NCBI GenBank assembly: GCA_014305015.1
Contig: JACRUB010000027.1
Location: forward strand, 1 to 7,255
Reading direction: 5' to 3'
Length of the DNA: 7,255 nucleotides
Source: Vulcanimicrobiota bacterium
GTDB lineage: Bacteria; Vulcanimicrobiota; Vulcanimicrobiia; Vulcanimicrobiales; Vulcanimicrobiaceae
The translations under genes were made by a program, and so were the position numbers. The notes below the pieces were generated by a model. The model searched no databases. It saw only the letters and a list, made by a program, of their open reading frames with translations, and was not told the origin of the DNA. Below, in pieces: positions 1 to 6,833 of the stretch. The number at the start of each line of letters is the position of its first letter. Position 1 is the stretch's first letter.

Positions 1-334
1 TCTCCGAGAAGCACAAGCGGGATCCATCGGAAAGATCGAGGGCAACATGCGTATAGGGATGCGGCTTTCCGGCCTGATCGGGCTGCACGATGAGCTTGCC
101 GGTCATGCGCAAACTTGTCACGAGGGCTCGTCCGGAAGCGAGTTCCATCACGACGTACTTGCCGCGCCGGCCAATCCGCGCTATCCGCTCCCCGACCAAA
201 GATTTGCTAAAATTGACCCCCGCCGGAGCGACGGCGATCTTCGGCATGGTGACGCGGACGGCGGTAATCGAGCGGCCGGTGATGGCGCCCGCGAGATGCC
301 GGGCGATGGTCTCGACCTCGGGGAGCTCAGGCAC
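1..334 (-). CDS. mutM: Formamidopyrimidine-DNA glycosylase (Fpg/MutM), N-terminal part, cut by window edge
   Basis: This base-excision-repair enzyme removes 8-oxoguanine and formamidopyrimidines and nicks the DNA by beta/delta elimination. The 111 visible codons begin MPELPEVETI, the family hallmark. Pro2 is the catalytic nucleophile after Met removal and Glu3 the general acid. Lys59 in GRRGKY matches the conserved Lys of the N-terminal domain, and Met77 in SLRMTGKL matches the residue that fills the space of the flipped base. The start is GTG. It is fixed by the need for Pro2 and by an in-frame TAG immediately upstream (335-337). No clear Shine-Dalgarno is seen; the gene begins 8 bases after the methyltransferase stop, so coupling is likely. 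The DNA-binding H2TH domain and C-terminal zinc finger lie outside the window. The usual length is about 270-290 residues, so roughly 60% is missing. The family assignment is secure. Confidence 0.95.
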   Translation of the reverse strand, partial: MPELPEVETIARHLAGAITGRSITAVRVTMPKIAVAPAGVNFSKSLVGERIARIGRRGKYVVMELASGRALVTSLRMTGKLIVQPDQAGKPHPYTHVALDLSDGSRLCFSE

Positions 335-342
335 CTAGTGAG

Positions 343-1167
343 CTACTGCTTGCGTCGTAGCACGCAACCGTAAACGGCTAACACACCCGGATTTGGTCCG
401 CCAATCAGTGGCTTCATCGCTCCGGTTTTGGTGCGAAGCATCAGTCCGCGAATTTTGTCTTCACCTAAGCGCGGATACGGACTATTCTTTGAGGTCAACA
501 TATCGAGCGGATGAACGGTGCGCTCGGCAAACTCCCACGTAAAGTGCTTTTCCAAGTCGGCGCGTAATTTTTCGAAGTTGGCCGGTGTGACGCCGGACAT
601 TCCGTCGACGTCGAGATCCATTGTCAACACGAAAAGACCGCCGGTTCTGAGGACGCGATGAATTTCATCGACGATCGGCACCGGATCGGGCATGTGCTCG
701 AGAACGCTCACGCTATAGGCAAGATCGGCAGACGCGCTTTCAATCGGAAGATGCTCATCGCTCTGGCGGCCTTCAACGCTGCCGCTTCCTGCACCGACGT
801 GCTGAGTTGCCGACTGTAAGTCGGCAACACCGACTGGATCGTTGTCAAAACAGACGACGTTGTTGCCCAAGCGTGCAATCGAAAACGGGAAAAACACCGA
901 GCCGCTTCCGAAATCGATAATCGAGAGCCGGCGGCCTTGCCGCACGCATTCGAGCTTGACGTGGTGCAGCATAAAGGAGTATTCCCATGCGCGACTCCAG
1001 GTGTGCAGCGTATCGCGATGCCACTTGTATCCCGGATGCGCGAATTGCGGGAGCTTCTCGAGGAACTCGCGGTCGACAACTTCCAGTTGCGAGATAAGCG
1101 ATTTGTAGCCCTCGGACTGATAATCGCTCAGTGCCGCAAGACCCGAACGTTCGAACCGTACCGGCAT
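343..1167 (-). CDS. Class I SAM-dependent methyltransferase, substrate unknown
   Basis: This 274-residue protein carries a Rossmann-type methyltransferase core (Methyltransf_11-like). Motif I is IDFGSGSVFFP at about 84-94, a variant of the usual DxGxGxG. The acidic end of strand beta2 is CFDNDP (106-111), which should bind the SAM ribose. The motif IV region is SVSVLEHMPDP (152-162), and the RVLRTGGLFVLTMD stretch (171-184) is typical of this group. An N-terminal segment of about 80 residues precedes the core and contains several Trp, His and Tyr residues (KWHRDTLHTWSRAWEY); it may help recognise the substrate. No membrane segment is visible. The ATG overlaps the stop of the DUF192 gene by one base (TAATG) and has no Shine-Dalgarno, so it probably depends on coupled translation. 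Small-molecule, lipid or sugar substrates are all possible; nothing ties it to DNA repair except its position between polA and mutM. Confidence 0.88.
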   Translation of the reverse strand: MPVRFERSGLAALSDYQSEGYKSLISQLEVVDREFLEKLPQFAHPGYKWHRDTLHTWSRAWEYSFMLHHVKLECVRQGRRLSIIDFGSGSVFFPFSIARLGNNVVCFDNDPVGVADLQSATQHVGAGSGSVEGRQSDEHLPIESASADLAYSVSVLEHMPDPVPIVDEIHRVLRTGGLFVLTMDLDVDGMSGVTPANFEKLRADLEKHFTWEFAERTVHPLDMLTSKNSPYPRLGEDKIRGLMLRTKTGAMKPLIGGPNPGVLAVYGCVLRRKQ

Positions 1168-1613
1168 TAATGCAACGCCGACAGCTTCTGCACACCGGCG
1201 ACAAGCGCGCCCGGCACTAAGCCGTCTTTCGCAGCCTCACCCGGCGGCAGCTCGAATACAAACTTGCCTTCGCCGCTACGGCGTGCGATCTTACTCTCCG
1301 GTGTTTGCAAGGTTGAAGACGGAACGTTAGCATAGACGGCGCGCACTACTCCGTCGGACCCGATGAAAACCATATCGAGCGGAATAAGCGTGTTCTTCAT
1401 CCAGAATCCCACGATCGAATCGGTGCTAAACACGAATACCATCCCGGTATGCGCGGGCAGCGAGCGGCGGTACATCAGACCGATTTCGCGCTTTTTCGGC
1501 GTATCCGCAACTTCCATCCGCAGCGTCGCCTTCGGTGCCTGCACGCTCACAGCCGGCGGGAGAGTCTTTGTGATGCACGCGAGCGCCATTGCCGCGACGA
1601 AGCTACTCATCAT
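1167..1613 (-). CDS. DUF192 family protein, probably exported
   Basis: This 148-residue protein matches the DUF192 family (PF02643) over most of its length: GLMYRRSL (45-52), GMVFVF (57-62), the signature FWMKNTLIPLDMVFI (70-84), and ELPPGEA (121-127) followed by GLVPG. The biochemical role of the family is unknown; members are often exported, single-domain proteins. The first 26 residues are hydrophobic (SSFVAAMALAC) but carry no early positive charge, so the signal sequence is weak, and Cys13 sits in a non-canonical lipobox (ALAC). The reading frame opens inside the end of polA, with an 11-base overlap. Two adjacent ATGs (1613 and 1610) are possible; GAGG lies 6 bases before the first. The 3' end overlaps the methyltransferase start as TAATG. 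The family call is firm, function unknown. Confidence 0.9.
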   Translation of the reverse strand: MMSSFVAAMALACITKTLPPAVSVQAPKATLRMEVADTPKKREIGLMYRRSLPAHTGMVFVFSTDSIVGFWMKNTLIPLDMVFIGSDGVVRAVYANVPSSTLQTPESKIARRSGEGKFVFELPPGEAAKDGLVPGALVAGVQKLSALH

Positions 1614-4248
1614 CGTAGGCCTCGACGTCGTACCAATTTCGCCCGGTCTTCACGGTCACCTCAATCGGGACACTCAGTTCTAATGCCGTTTCCATATTCT
1701 CGCGAACCAGGCGGGCAACGGCCTGCAAATCTTTGCTCGCGACCTCAAAGATTAACTCGTCATGAATCTGCAACAGCATGTGCGCATCGTATTTTGTCTG
1801 AGCAAGCGCGCCCACGATGCGGACCATAGCAAGTTTCATTAGATCGGCCGCACTGCCTTGCAGCGGCGCATTGGTCGCTTCGCGTTCGGCGGCCGAACGC
1901 AACATGTAATTGCTCGAGCGCAGCGCAGGCATGTAGCGGCGCCGTCCCAGAATCGTGGATACATAGCCGTCGGAGCGCGCGCGTTCTAGCACTTCTTCAA
2001 TGTAGGCGTGCACGCTAGGAAAACGCGCAAAGTATGCCGCGGACATTTCTTTTGCCTCCGCACGTCCGATCTCCAAGCGCTGCGCAAGGCCGAAGTCCGA
2101 CATGCCGTAGAGCAGGCCGAAGTTGACCGCCTTCGCCATGCGGCGCTGGTTGCCGTCGGCCGCCGCGCCTTCGGGCACGTTGAAGATTTGGCGCGCCGTG
2201 AAATCGTGAATATCTTCGTGCGCCAAAAACGCGCGCCGCATGGCCTCATCGCCGGAGAGATGGGCCATCAGCCGCAATTCAATTTGGCTGTAGTCCGCTG
2301 CGAGCAAGACGCGGTCTGATTTTGGCGCAACGAATCCACGGCGCACACGCCGGCCGAGTTCTCCTCGCACGGGAATGTTCTGCAAATTCGGGTTGGTTGA
2401 AGAGAGACGTCCCGTCGCCGTCGATGTCTGATTGAAGATCGTGCGCAAGCGCCCATCTTTATCCATCAGCTTCGGGATAACGTCGATGTACGTATTTTTG
2501 AGCTTTGTGACTTCACGGTATTCGAGCACGAGCGCACAAATGGGATATTCCTTGGAGAGCCCCTGCAAGACTTCGACCCCCGTGCTCCACCCGGTCTTAT
2601 TTTTTTTGCCGCTGGGAATGCAGAGTTTCTCGAAGAGAATCGTGCCGAGTTGCTGTGGCGAGCCGATATTAAACTCTTCGCCTGCAAAATCGTAGATTTG
2701 CTTTTGTAAGCGCACAATCGCCGTGTCGATTTCTTTTGCAAGCACGTCAAGCTCGCGCGGATCGACCGCGATGCCGCGCCGCTCCATGCGTGCCAAGATT
2801 CCGGCAAGCGGAACCTCGATATTCTCATAGAGCTTGAGCTGATCGCGCTCCGCAAGACGTTCGCGCAAGTTTAAGACCAATTGCAGCGTCGCATCCGCAA
2901 ACGCGGCGACATCTTCGGGAATGAGTTTATCTAAGAACTCCGAGCCCGCTTCTACGATGTTAGAAAACGATCGCGACGGGTTGAGCAAGTGGGCGCCGAT
3001 CATCGGATCGTCGTCAAAGGTTCGCGTGTTAAATCCGCGGCGGTCGAGTTCCGTAAGAATGCCTTTGCTGTCGTATCCCACCAGCTGCTGCGAGTTTTTC
3101 CAGAGCTCGCCAAAGGCGGAACGCACCGGCTCCGCATCGAGGGCGGAAGTCAGAAATCCGACTCCGCTGCCGGCACTTGCGGAGAGGCCGATCTCTCCGC
3201 CACCCCGGAATGCAATCGCTACCTGCGCGGACTTGAGCATCTCGCGGATGTCGCTTGCCAGCCGAACGTAATCCGGCGGATCGACCACAGACACGTAGGA
3301 GCGCCAATGGCCTTTGAGTGTTTCGTCGTTTGCAAAGAGCGGCATGTCCACGGGGACGTCAAGTTTGGCCAGCAGCGTTTTGAATTCGAGTTCGCGGTAG
3401 AGTTTGTAAAGCGCATCATTATCGGGCGGCGTGTATTTGCTGTGCTCCCAGTCGACGTATAGATCGAGATCGGCGCGGACAACCGAGACGTCGCGGCACA
3501 CACGTGCTTGGTCACCATACTCCTCGATAAGTTTCTCGAGTTTCGGCGATCCCGCAAGCGACGGCTTCGCGAGGAGATCATCGAGCGATCCCGCCACGCG
3601 AATCAGTTTGATCGCGGTTTTTTCTCCGACTCCCGGAACGCCCGGAAGGTTGTCGGACGGATCGCCCTTGAGGCCACGGTAGTCGGGCAGTTGCGACGGA
3701 TCTAGATTGAAACGTTCGCGGACCGCCGCTACATCGTAGCGCCCAAGGTCCGTAATCCCGCGGCGGGTGACCAACACGGTCGTACGTTCGTCGACGATTT
3801 GCAACAGATCGAGATCGCCGGTTATGACCAGCGTTCGTTGCTTGGCGCCTTCGGCGCGGCGCGCAAGCGTCGCGATCACGTCGTCCGCTTCTTGACCGGC
3901 CTCTTCCATAACCGGGATATTAAAGACGTCGAGCACCTGGCGTACCAGTGCAAATTGCGGACGCAGGTCGTCCGGCATCTCGGTGCGATTGGCTTTGTAG
4001 TCGGCAAAGAGGTTGACGCGCGCTTTCGCCATGCCTTTATCGAAACACGCGATGACGTGAGTCGGCTTCTCATCAGTGATGATCTTGTTGAGCATCATCG
4101 TAAAGCCGTAAGCCGCATGAATGGGAACACCCTTGGTCGTGGTAAGCGTCGGTAACGCAAAGAACGCACGATACACGAGGCCGTAGGTATCGAGCAACAT
4201 CAGCCTTGCAGTATCCGCCTTCGGCGTTTGCAAGTTTAGTTCAAGCAT
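1603..4248 (-). CDS. polA: DNA polymerase I, probably without 3'-5' proofreading activity
   Basis: This family A polymerase (881 residues) fills gaps and removes RNA primers during repair and lagging-strand synthesis. The 5' nuclease domain (about 17-300) is complete: LLDTYGLVYRAFFALP with Asp20, FDKGMAKAR, YKANR, EADDV (120-124), TGDLDLLQ (143-150) and the helix-hairpin-helix part KGDPSDNLPGVPGVGEKTA. The middle domain (about 310-465) has the exonuclease fold but lost key acids: IAFRGGGEIG replaces the FDTET-type motif, and Phe450 stands where E. coli has Asp501. The polymerase domain has motif A DYSQIELRLMAHLSGDE (Asp652), motif B RRMAKAVNFGLLYG (Lys706, Phe710, Tyr714) and motif C QIHDELIFEV (His829, Asp830). 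The ATG at 4248 overlaps the upstream stop (TAATG) without a good Shine-Dalgarno. Met17 (4200) would leave only three residues before the Asp20 metal ligand, so the longer start is preferred. Length is near the 870-930 family norm. Confidence 0.98.
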   Translation of the reverse strand: MLELNLQTPKADTARLMLLDTYGLVYRAFFALPTLTTTKGVPIHAAYGFTMMLNKIITDEKPTHVIACFDKGMAKARVNLFADYKANRTEMPDDLRPQFALVRQVLDVFNIPVMEEAGQEADDVIATLARRAEGAKQRTLVITGDLDLLQIVDERTTVLVTRRGITDLGRYDVAAVRERFNLDPSQLPDYRGLKGDPSDNLPGVPGVGEKTAIKLIRVAGSLDDLLAKPSLAGSPKLEKLIEEYGDQARVCRDVSVVRADLDLYVDWEHSKYTPPDNDALYKLYRELEFKTLLAKLDVPVDMPLFANDETLKGHWRSYVSVVDPPDYVRLASDIREMLKSAQVAIAFRGGGEIGLSASAGSGVGFLTSALDAEPVRSAFGELWKNSQQLVGYDSKGILTELDRRGFNTRTFDDDPMIGAHLLNPSRSFSNIVEAGSEFLDKLIPEDVAAFADATLQLVLNLRERLAERDQLKLYENIEVPLAGILARMERRGIAVDPRELDVLAKEIDTAIVRLQKQIYDFAGEEFNIGSPQQLGTILFEKLCIPSGKKNKTGWSTGVEVLQGLSKEYPICALVLEYREVTKLKNTYIDVIPKLMDKDGRLRTIFNQTSTATGRLSSTNPNLQNIPVRGELGRRVRRGFVAPKSDRVLLAADYSQIELRLMAHLSGDEAMRRAFLAHEDIHDFTARQIFNVPEGAAADGNQRRMAKAVNFGLLYGMSDFGLAQRLEIGRAEAKEMSAAYFARFPSVHAYIEEVLERARSDGYVSTILGRRRYMPALRSSNYMLRSAAEREATNAPLQGSAADLMKLAMVRIVGALAQTKYDAHMLLQIHDELIFEVASKDLQAVARLVRENMETALELSVPIEVTVKTGRNWYDVEAYDDE

Positions 4249-6596
4249 TATTTTACTAACACGCTTTGCGTGCTTGCCGAAACGTGGCCGTCGTCGCCGA
4301 GTTCGAGGATGGAAAGCGTGTAGGTTCCCGGTGTTTGCGGAAGGGGAATACTTACGTCGTCACCGGAGCGCGCGACGCGCCAATAGATAATGGCGCTCTC
4401 GACCGGCGCGATGCTCAGATCTTCCGGCCGGGCGGTCTGGATACCGTCAAAAGTAAGTGTTGAGGCGTGCGTTGCCGCCGCGTCAATCCCGGCGTGCCAA
4501 TCGCCATTCGGCGGCGCGCTGTCTTGCGATGCGGCCCGGCCGATCCAGAGGAGGTCCGGCGCGCTCTCAAAACGCGCGGAGGCGGTTGGTACGCTGGAGG
4601 TCATTCGACCGATGATGGTTCTGTCTGCGGTCTGGCCTTCATCTATTTTCAGACGCGCTGTTGCACCGGCCGCAAATACATCGCCGTCGAGATGAACCGA
4701 TGCGGGCTGCCCGCGTCCGGGACCTGTGAGCTGAAGCGGCACGGAGCTCCAACGCAACTCGCCATCCCGAACCAGCGCCGAGCCGATTTCGATAGAACCA
4801 GCCGCGTTTCGCACGGTGAATGTTGTGGCTGCGCGCCCGTCGTGCACAGGAGCGATGGCGGCGTCGATGTTCGCCGCGGTTTCATACGTGATGAGCGCAT
4901 CGCCGGCCGCGCCGGGAGTTGATGCCTCGACTGCGACGCGATCGGCAGTTCGATACTTCGAGCGGTCCAGCGTAATGGTCACGTCGGCGCTGCGACCCTC
5001 GCCCCCATCCGAGAGCGCGCTGGGAACAACCCTCACTTCCTGCGCATCGAGCGCCTCTTTTCCGCCTACGCTTGCGCGCGCCAGGATCAGATTGGAACCA
5101 AGTTCGGGACGGGAAAACATGCCGCGCCCGTGACCCGCGCTATCGACTGTCAAGGACTGCTCTTGGATGGACGGTCCACGAACGAGTTGCACGCGAACAG
5201 CAATGTTCGGCGCGGGTTTGCCGTCTGAAACGGTATTGACGTAGACATCGAAGGCGACCGGATTTCCCAGCGATTGTTCGGTTTGCGCCGCTTGGATTCG
5301 GAGCGCGACCAGACTTGTCGGCACGACAAGCCGCGTACTGGCGGTGGCGCCGCCCGAAGAGATGCGAATGCCGTAGGTCGAGGCAAGTCCATCGGTAGGA
5401 CGATCGATCGAAACTTGTGCAGTGCCGTCAGCTCCGGTCGACACGGCTTGGTCCAGAATTTTCGAGACGCCCCACACATTCGAGGCAACCGGCGGCGCGA
5501 TGTGCGGGGAACGCACGACCATGATCCGCACCGTCGCACCGCCGACGGGAAGACCCGCGTGCGACGCCGCCACCGTGATATTTACGCCGCCGGCCGTTGC
5601 AACCGGCATTGCCTTAAGCGTCATGCCGGCAGCATTCGCATCGACATGCACGACGGTACCGGCGCTCGCATTTGCGGCGCTTACTAGGACCGTGTAATCG
5701 CCGCCAGGACTCGTCTCCGGAATCATCACCCCGGTTGCAAATGCACCGGCCGCATCCAATCCAATAGCTTGCCGCACCAATTCCGATGCGCCCGCGCGGA
5801 CGCTGATCTCGGCTTGGCCACGCGCGGGTTTAAATTCGGCGCCCGCTCGCGTGCGCGCAAAGCCGACGACCCGCAAACGCTCGCCGGCATGCACGACTGC
5901 AGAATCGACAAAGACACCGGCAAGCGCATTCGGCAGCGGAGCCTGAGGCAACAGCGAGACAAAGGCTTTGCTCGATGCAAATTCCGCAAGCGCAAAAACC
6001 GGCCGCTGCGCATCACGCCACGCAATCAAGCCATGCGCATCGGTATTTAGAACGACAAATCGACCACCGGTTAAGAATGAAATACGCATATTGGAGAGCG
6101 CGCGTCCGGTGCCGAGATCCGCACCGTAGAGCAGCACTTCTCCAGCGCACTGCTTGCTAAGCAGTCCGATGCGGCTGCGATTGATCCACACTTGTTGCGC
6201 GACATCCTTGCGGCGAGCTTCTACCACGAAGAACCCTTCGCGCGACCCCAGAGGCACCGCGACGTAGCTCGACTCGAAACGGTAACCACCAACGGGCGCA
6301 AAACGCCAAGTCGCAACCGGATGCAAATGCGCGGTAGCCAGCACACGCGGCCGCGCATTGCTACCGGCGACGATTACATCGGCGGGATCGACGGCAAAAA
6401 CGCTAAAATCGACGGGCGCGCTCGAATAGGTATCGAGGCGCACCGTAGTTTCTTTCCATGGAACGCTTGAGTTTCGCGCAAAGAGGGCAAAATAGCTATC
6501 CCACTTATGCAGATCAGGCAACGGCCGAGCGGCCTGCGCGCAGAGCGCGCCGAGTACAAAGAAGAGGCACAACAGCGCCGCGGCGAGCCGGAGCAT
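4248..6596 (-). CDS. Secreted alpha-2-macroglobulin-like protein lacking the thioester domain
   Basis: This 782-residue protein starts with a signal peptide (MLRLAAALLCLFFVLGALCAQA, likely cleaved after AQA at 22). The rest looks like a string of beta-sandwich macroglobulin (MG) domains. Family-like marks are RIGLLSKQ...EVLLYGADLGTGRAL (142-166) followed by NTDAHGLIAW (184-193); VFVDSAVVHAGERLRVVGFAR (228-248), like the DRPLYRPGETVxxKGxxR strand; DRSKYRTADRVAVEAS (544-559) with LITYET (568-573); and a C-terminal piece IIYWRVARSGDDVSIPLPQTPGTYTL (736-761) resembling the start of the A2M domain. Bacterial macroglobulins are usually about 1,500-1,900 residues and many carry a thioester CxEQ. Here translation ends where that region would follow; the mature chain has one Cys (150) and no CxEQ. 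The frame is open to 6788, but the ATG at 6596 has GGAG 5 bases upstream and precedes the signal peptide, so it is chosen. The protein probably acts outside the inner membrane, as a structural or protease-interacting protein by analogy. Family call moderate, function inferred. Confidence 0.75.
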   Translation of the reverse strand: MLRLAAALLCLFFVLGALCAQAARPLPDLHKWDSYFALFARNSSVPWKETTVRLDTYSSAPVDFSVFAVDPADVIVAGSNARPRVLATAHLHPVATWRFAPVGGYRFESSYVAVPLGSREGFFVVEARRKDVAQQVWINRSRIGLLSKQCAGEVLLYGADLGTGRALSNMRISFLTGGRFVVLNTDAHGLIAWRDAQRPVFALAEFASSKAFVSLLPQAPLPNALAGVFVDSAVVHAGERLRVVGFARTRAGAEFKPARGQAEISVRAGASELVRQAIGLDAAGAFATGVMIPETSPGGDYTVLVSAANASAGTVVHVDANAAGMTLKAMPVATAGGVNITVAASHAGLPVGGATVRIMVVRSPHIAPPVASNVWGVSKILDQAVSTGADGTAQVSIDRPTDGLASTYGIRISSGGATASTRLVVPTSLVALRIQAAQTEQSLGNPVAFDVYVNTVSDGKPAPNIAVRVQLVRGPSIQEQSLTVDSAGHGRGMFSRPELGSNLILARASVGGKEALDAQEVRVVPSALSDGGEGRSADVTITLDRSKYRTADRVAVEASTPGAAGDALITYETAANIDAAIAPVHDGRAATTFTVRNAAGSIEIGSALVRDGELRWSSVPLQLTGPGRGQPASVHLDGDVFAAGATARLKIDEGQTADRTIIGRMTSSVPTASARFESAPDLLWIGRAASQDSAPPNGDWHAGIDAAATHASTLTFDGIQTARPEDLSIAPVESAIIYWRVARSGDDVSIPLPQTPGTYTLSILELGDDGHVSASTQSVLVK

Positions 6597-6655
6597 AGCG
6601 GCTCCGGGTTCGGGGAGCCAGGGCCCCTTTCTTCCTGGTCGAAGGGCCGCTAAAC
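6597..6655. promoter_or_regulatory. Divergent intergenic region with nested inverted repeats
   Basis: This 59-base gap separates the start of the macroglobulin-like gene (minus) from the zinc-ribbon gene (plus) and must hold, or lie beside, the promoters of both. Two dyads are visible besides the hairpin listed separately: TAGCGGC (6596-6602) paired with GCCGCTA (6646-6652), extendable to about 9 pairs with one wobble and centred at 6624 on the hexamer GGGCCC (6621-6626); and CCAGG (6618-6622) paired with CCTGG (6634-6638). I see no convincing -35/-10 box on either strand, so the promoters may be non-consensus or lie inside the flanking genes. The function as an operator is inference. Confidence 0.4.
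6600..6619 (-). promoter_or_regulatory. Hairpin enclosing the ribosome-binding site of the macroglobulin-like gene
   Basis: On the minus strand the mRNA would read GGCTCC, an 8-base loop (CCGAACCC), then GGAGCC, GCT and the ATG at 6596. The 3' arm contains the GGAG Shine-Dalgarno, 5 bases before the start codon, so a 6-pair, GC-rich stem would hide it. Such structures can lower translation or make it conditional. The pairing is seen directly; a regulatory effect is inferred. Confidence 0.5.
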
Positions 6656-6826
6656 GTGGACGAACAAGCTCCGCAGGGGAACTCAACGTCAACCCGCTGC
6701 CGTTACTGCGGCAGCAATGAACATTCCGATTGGCAGAGCTCCGCTCGCAAGCAACCCGCCGTATTCCAAATCGTGGTGGCCTGTGCATCGTGCGGACGGG
6801 CGTTCGCCGCTATCTCGCGTAACTAA
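6656..6826 (+). CDS. Small zinc-ribbon protein, 56 residues, GTG start
   Basis: This short reading frame encodes two CxxC knuckles, CRYCGSNEHSDWQ (about 15-27) and CASCGRAFAAIS (about 43-54), about 24 residues apart, which together should bind one structural zinc. The hydrophobic strand AVFQIVVACASCG leads into the second knuckle, as in many zinc ribbons. No ATG exists in the open frame, which starts after a stop at 6596-6598. GTG at 6656 has a GAAGGG box (6641-6646) 9 bases upstream, so it is the best start. The stop is 7 bases before the ATG of the next gene, which suggests a two-gene transcript. It is divergent from the macroglobulin-like gene. I do not recognise a named family. Zinc ribbons bind nucleic acids or proteins; which one cannot be told. 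The paired knuckles, the Shine-Dalgarno and the coupling argue that it is real. Confidence 0.72.
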   Translation: MDEQAPQGNSTSTRCRYCGSNEHSDWQSSARKQPAVFQIVVACASCGRAFAAISRN

Positions 6827-6833
6827 GGGAACT

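Larger units (their letters stand above)
1..6596 (-). other. Probable five-gene operon: macroglobulin-like, polA, DUF192, methyltransferase, mutM
   Basis: All five genes read on the minus strand with junctions TAATG (4248), an 11-base overlap (1603-1613), TAATG (1167) and an 8-base gap (335-342). No room is left for internal terminators or promoters outside coding sequence. Shine-Dalgarno signals are clear only before the first gene and the DUF192 gene, so the others probably rely on ribosomes arriving from the gene before. polA and mutM share base-excision repair. The roles of the other three are not explained by that pathway. Confidence 0.7.

Noticed and set aside
47..373. 108-codon plus-strand frame at the left edge
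   Set aside because: It is opposite the clearly recognisable MutM N-terminus, so it is a shadow.
1574..1613. Lipoprotein signal in the DUF192 protein (Cys13)
   Set aside because: The residues before Cys13 are A-L-A, without the required L/V/I at -3, and there is no positively charged N-terminal region.
2989..3462. 157-codon plus-strand frame opposite polA
   Set aside because: It lies fully inside a certain polA gene, its product resembles no family, and it has no upstream signals; a GC-rich antisense shadow.
4198..4200. Alternative polA start at Met17
   Set aside because: It would leave only three residues before the catalytic Asp20, and the AAGG box is only about 3 bases away; the TAATG start fits better.
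4467..4922. 151-codon plus-strand frame opposite the macroglobulin-like gene
   Set aside because: Antisense shadow with Arg/Cys-rich product and no Shine-Dalgarno or family motif.
6661..6700. Possible minus-strand promoter with TTGAGT (6681-6686)
   Set aside because: No -10-like sequence occurs at a suitable distance downstream.
6597..6788. 64-codon upstream extension of the macroglobulin-like reading frame
   Set aside because: It has Arg/Cys-rich low-likelihood composition, lies before an excellent signal peptide and Shine-Dalgarno at 6596, and is antisense to the zinc-ribbon gene.
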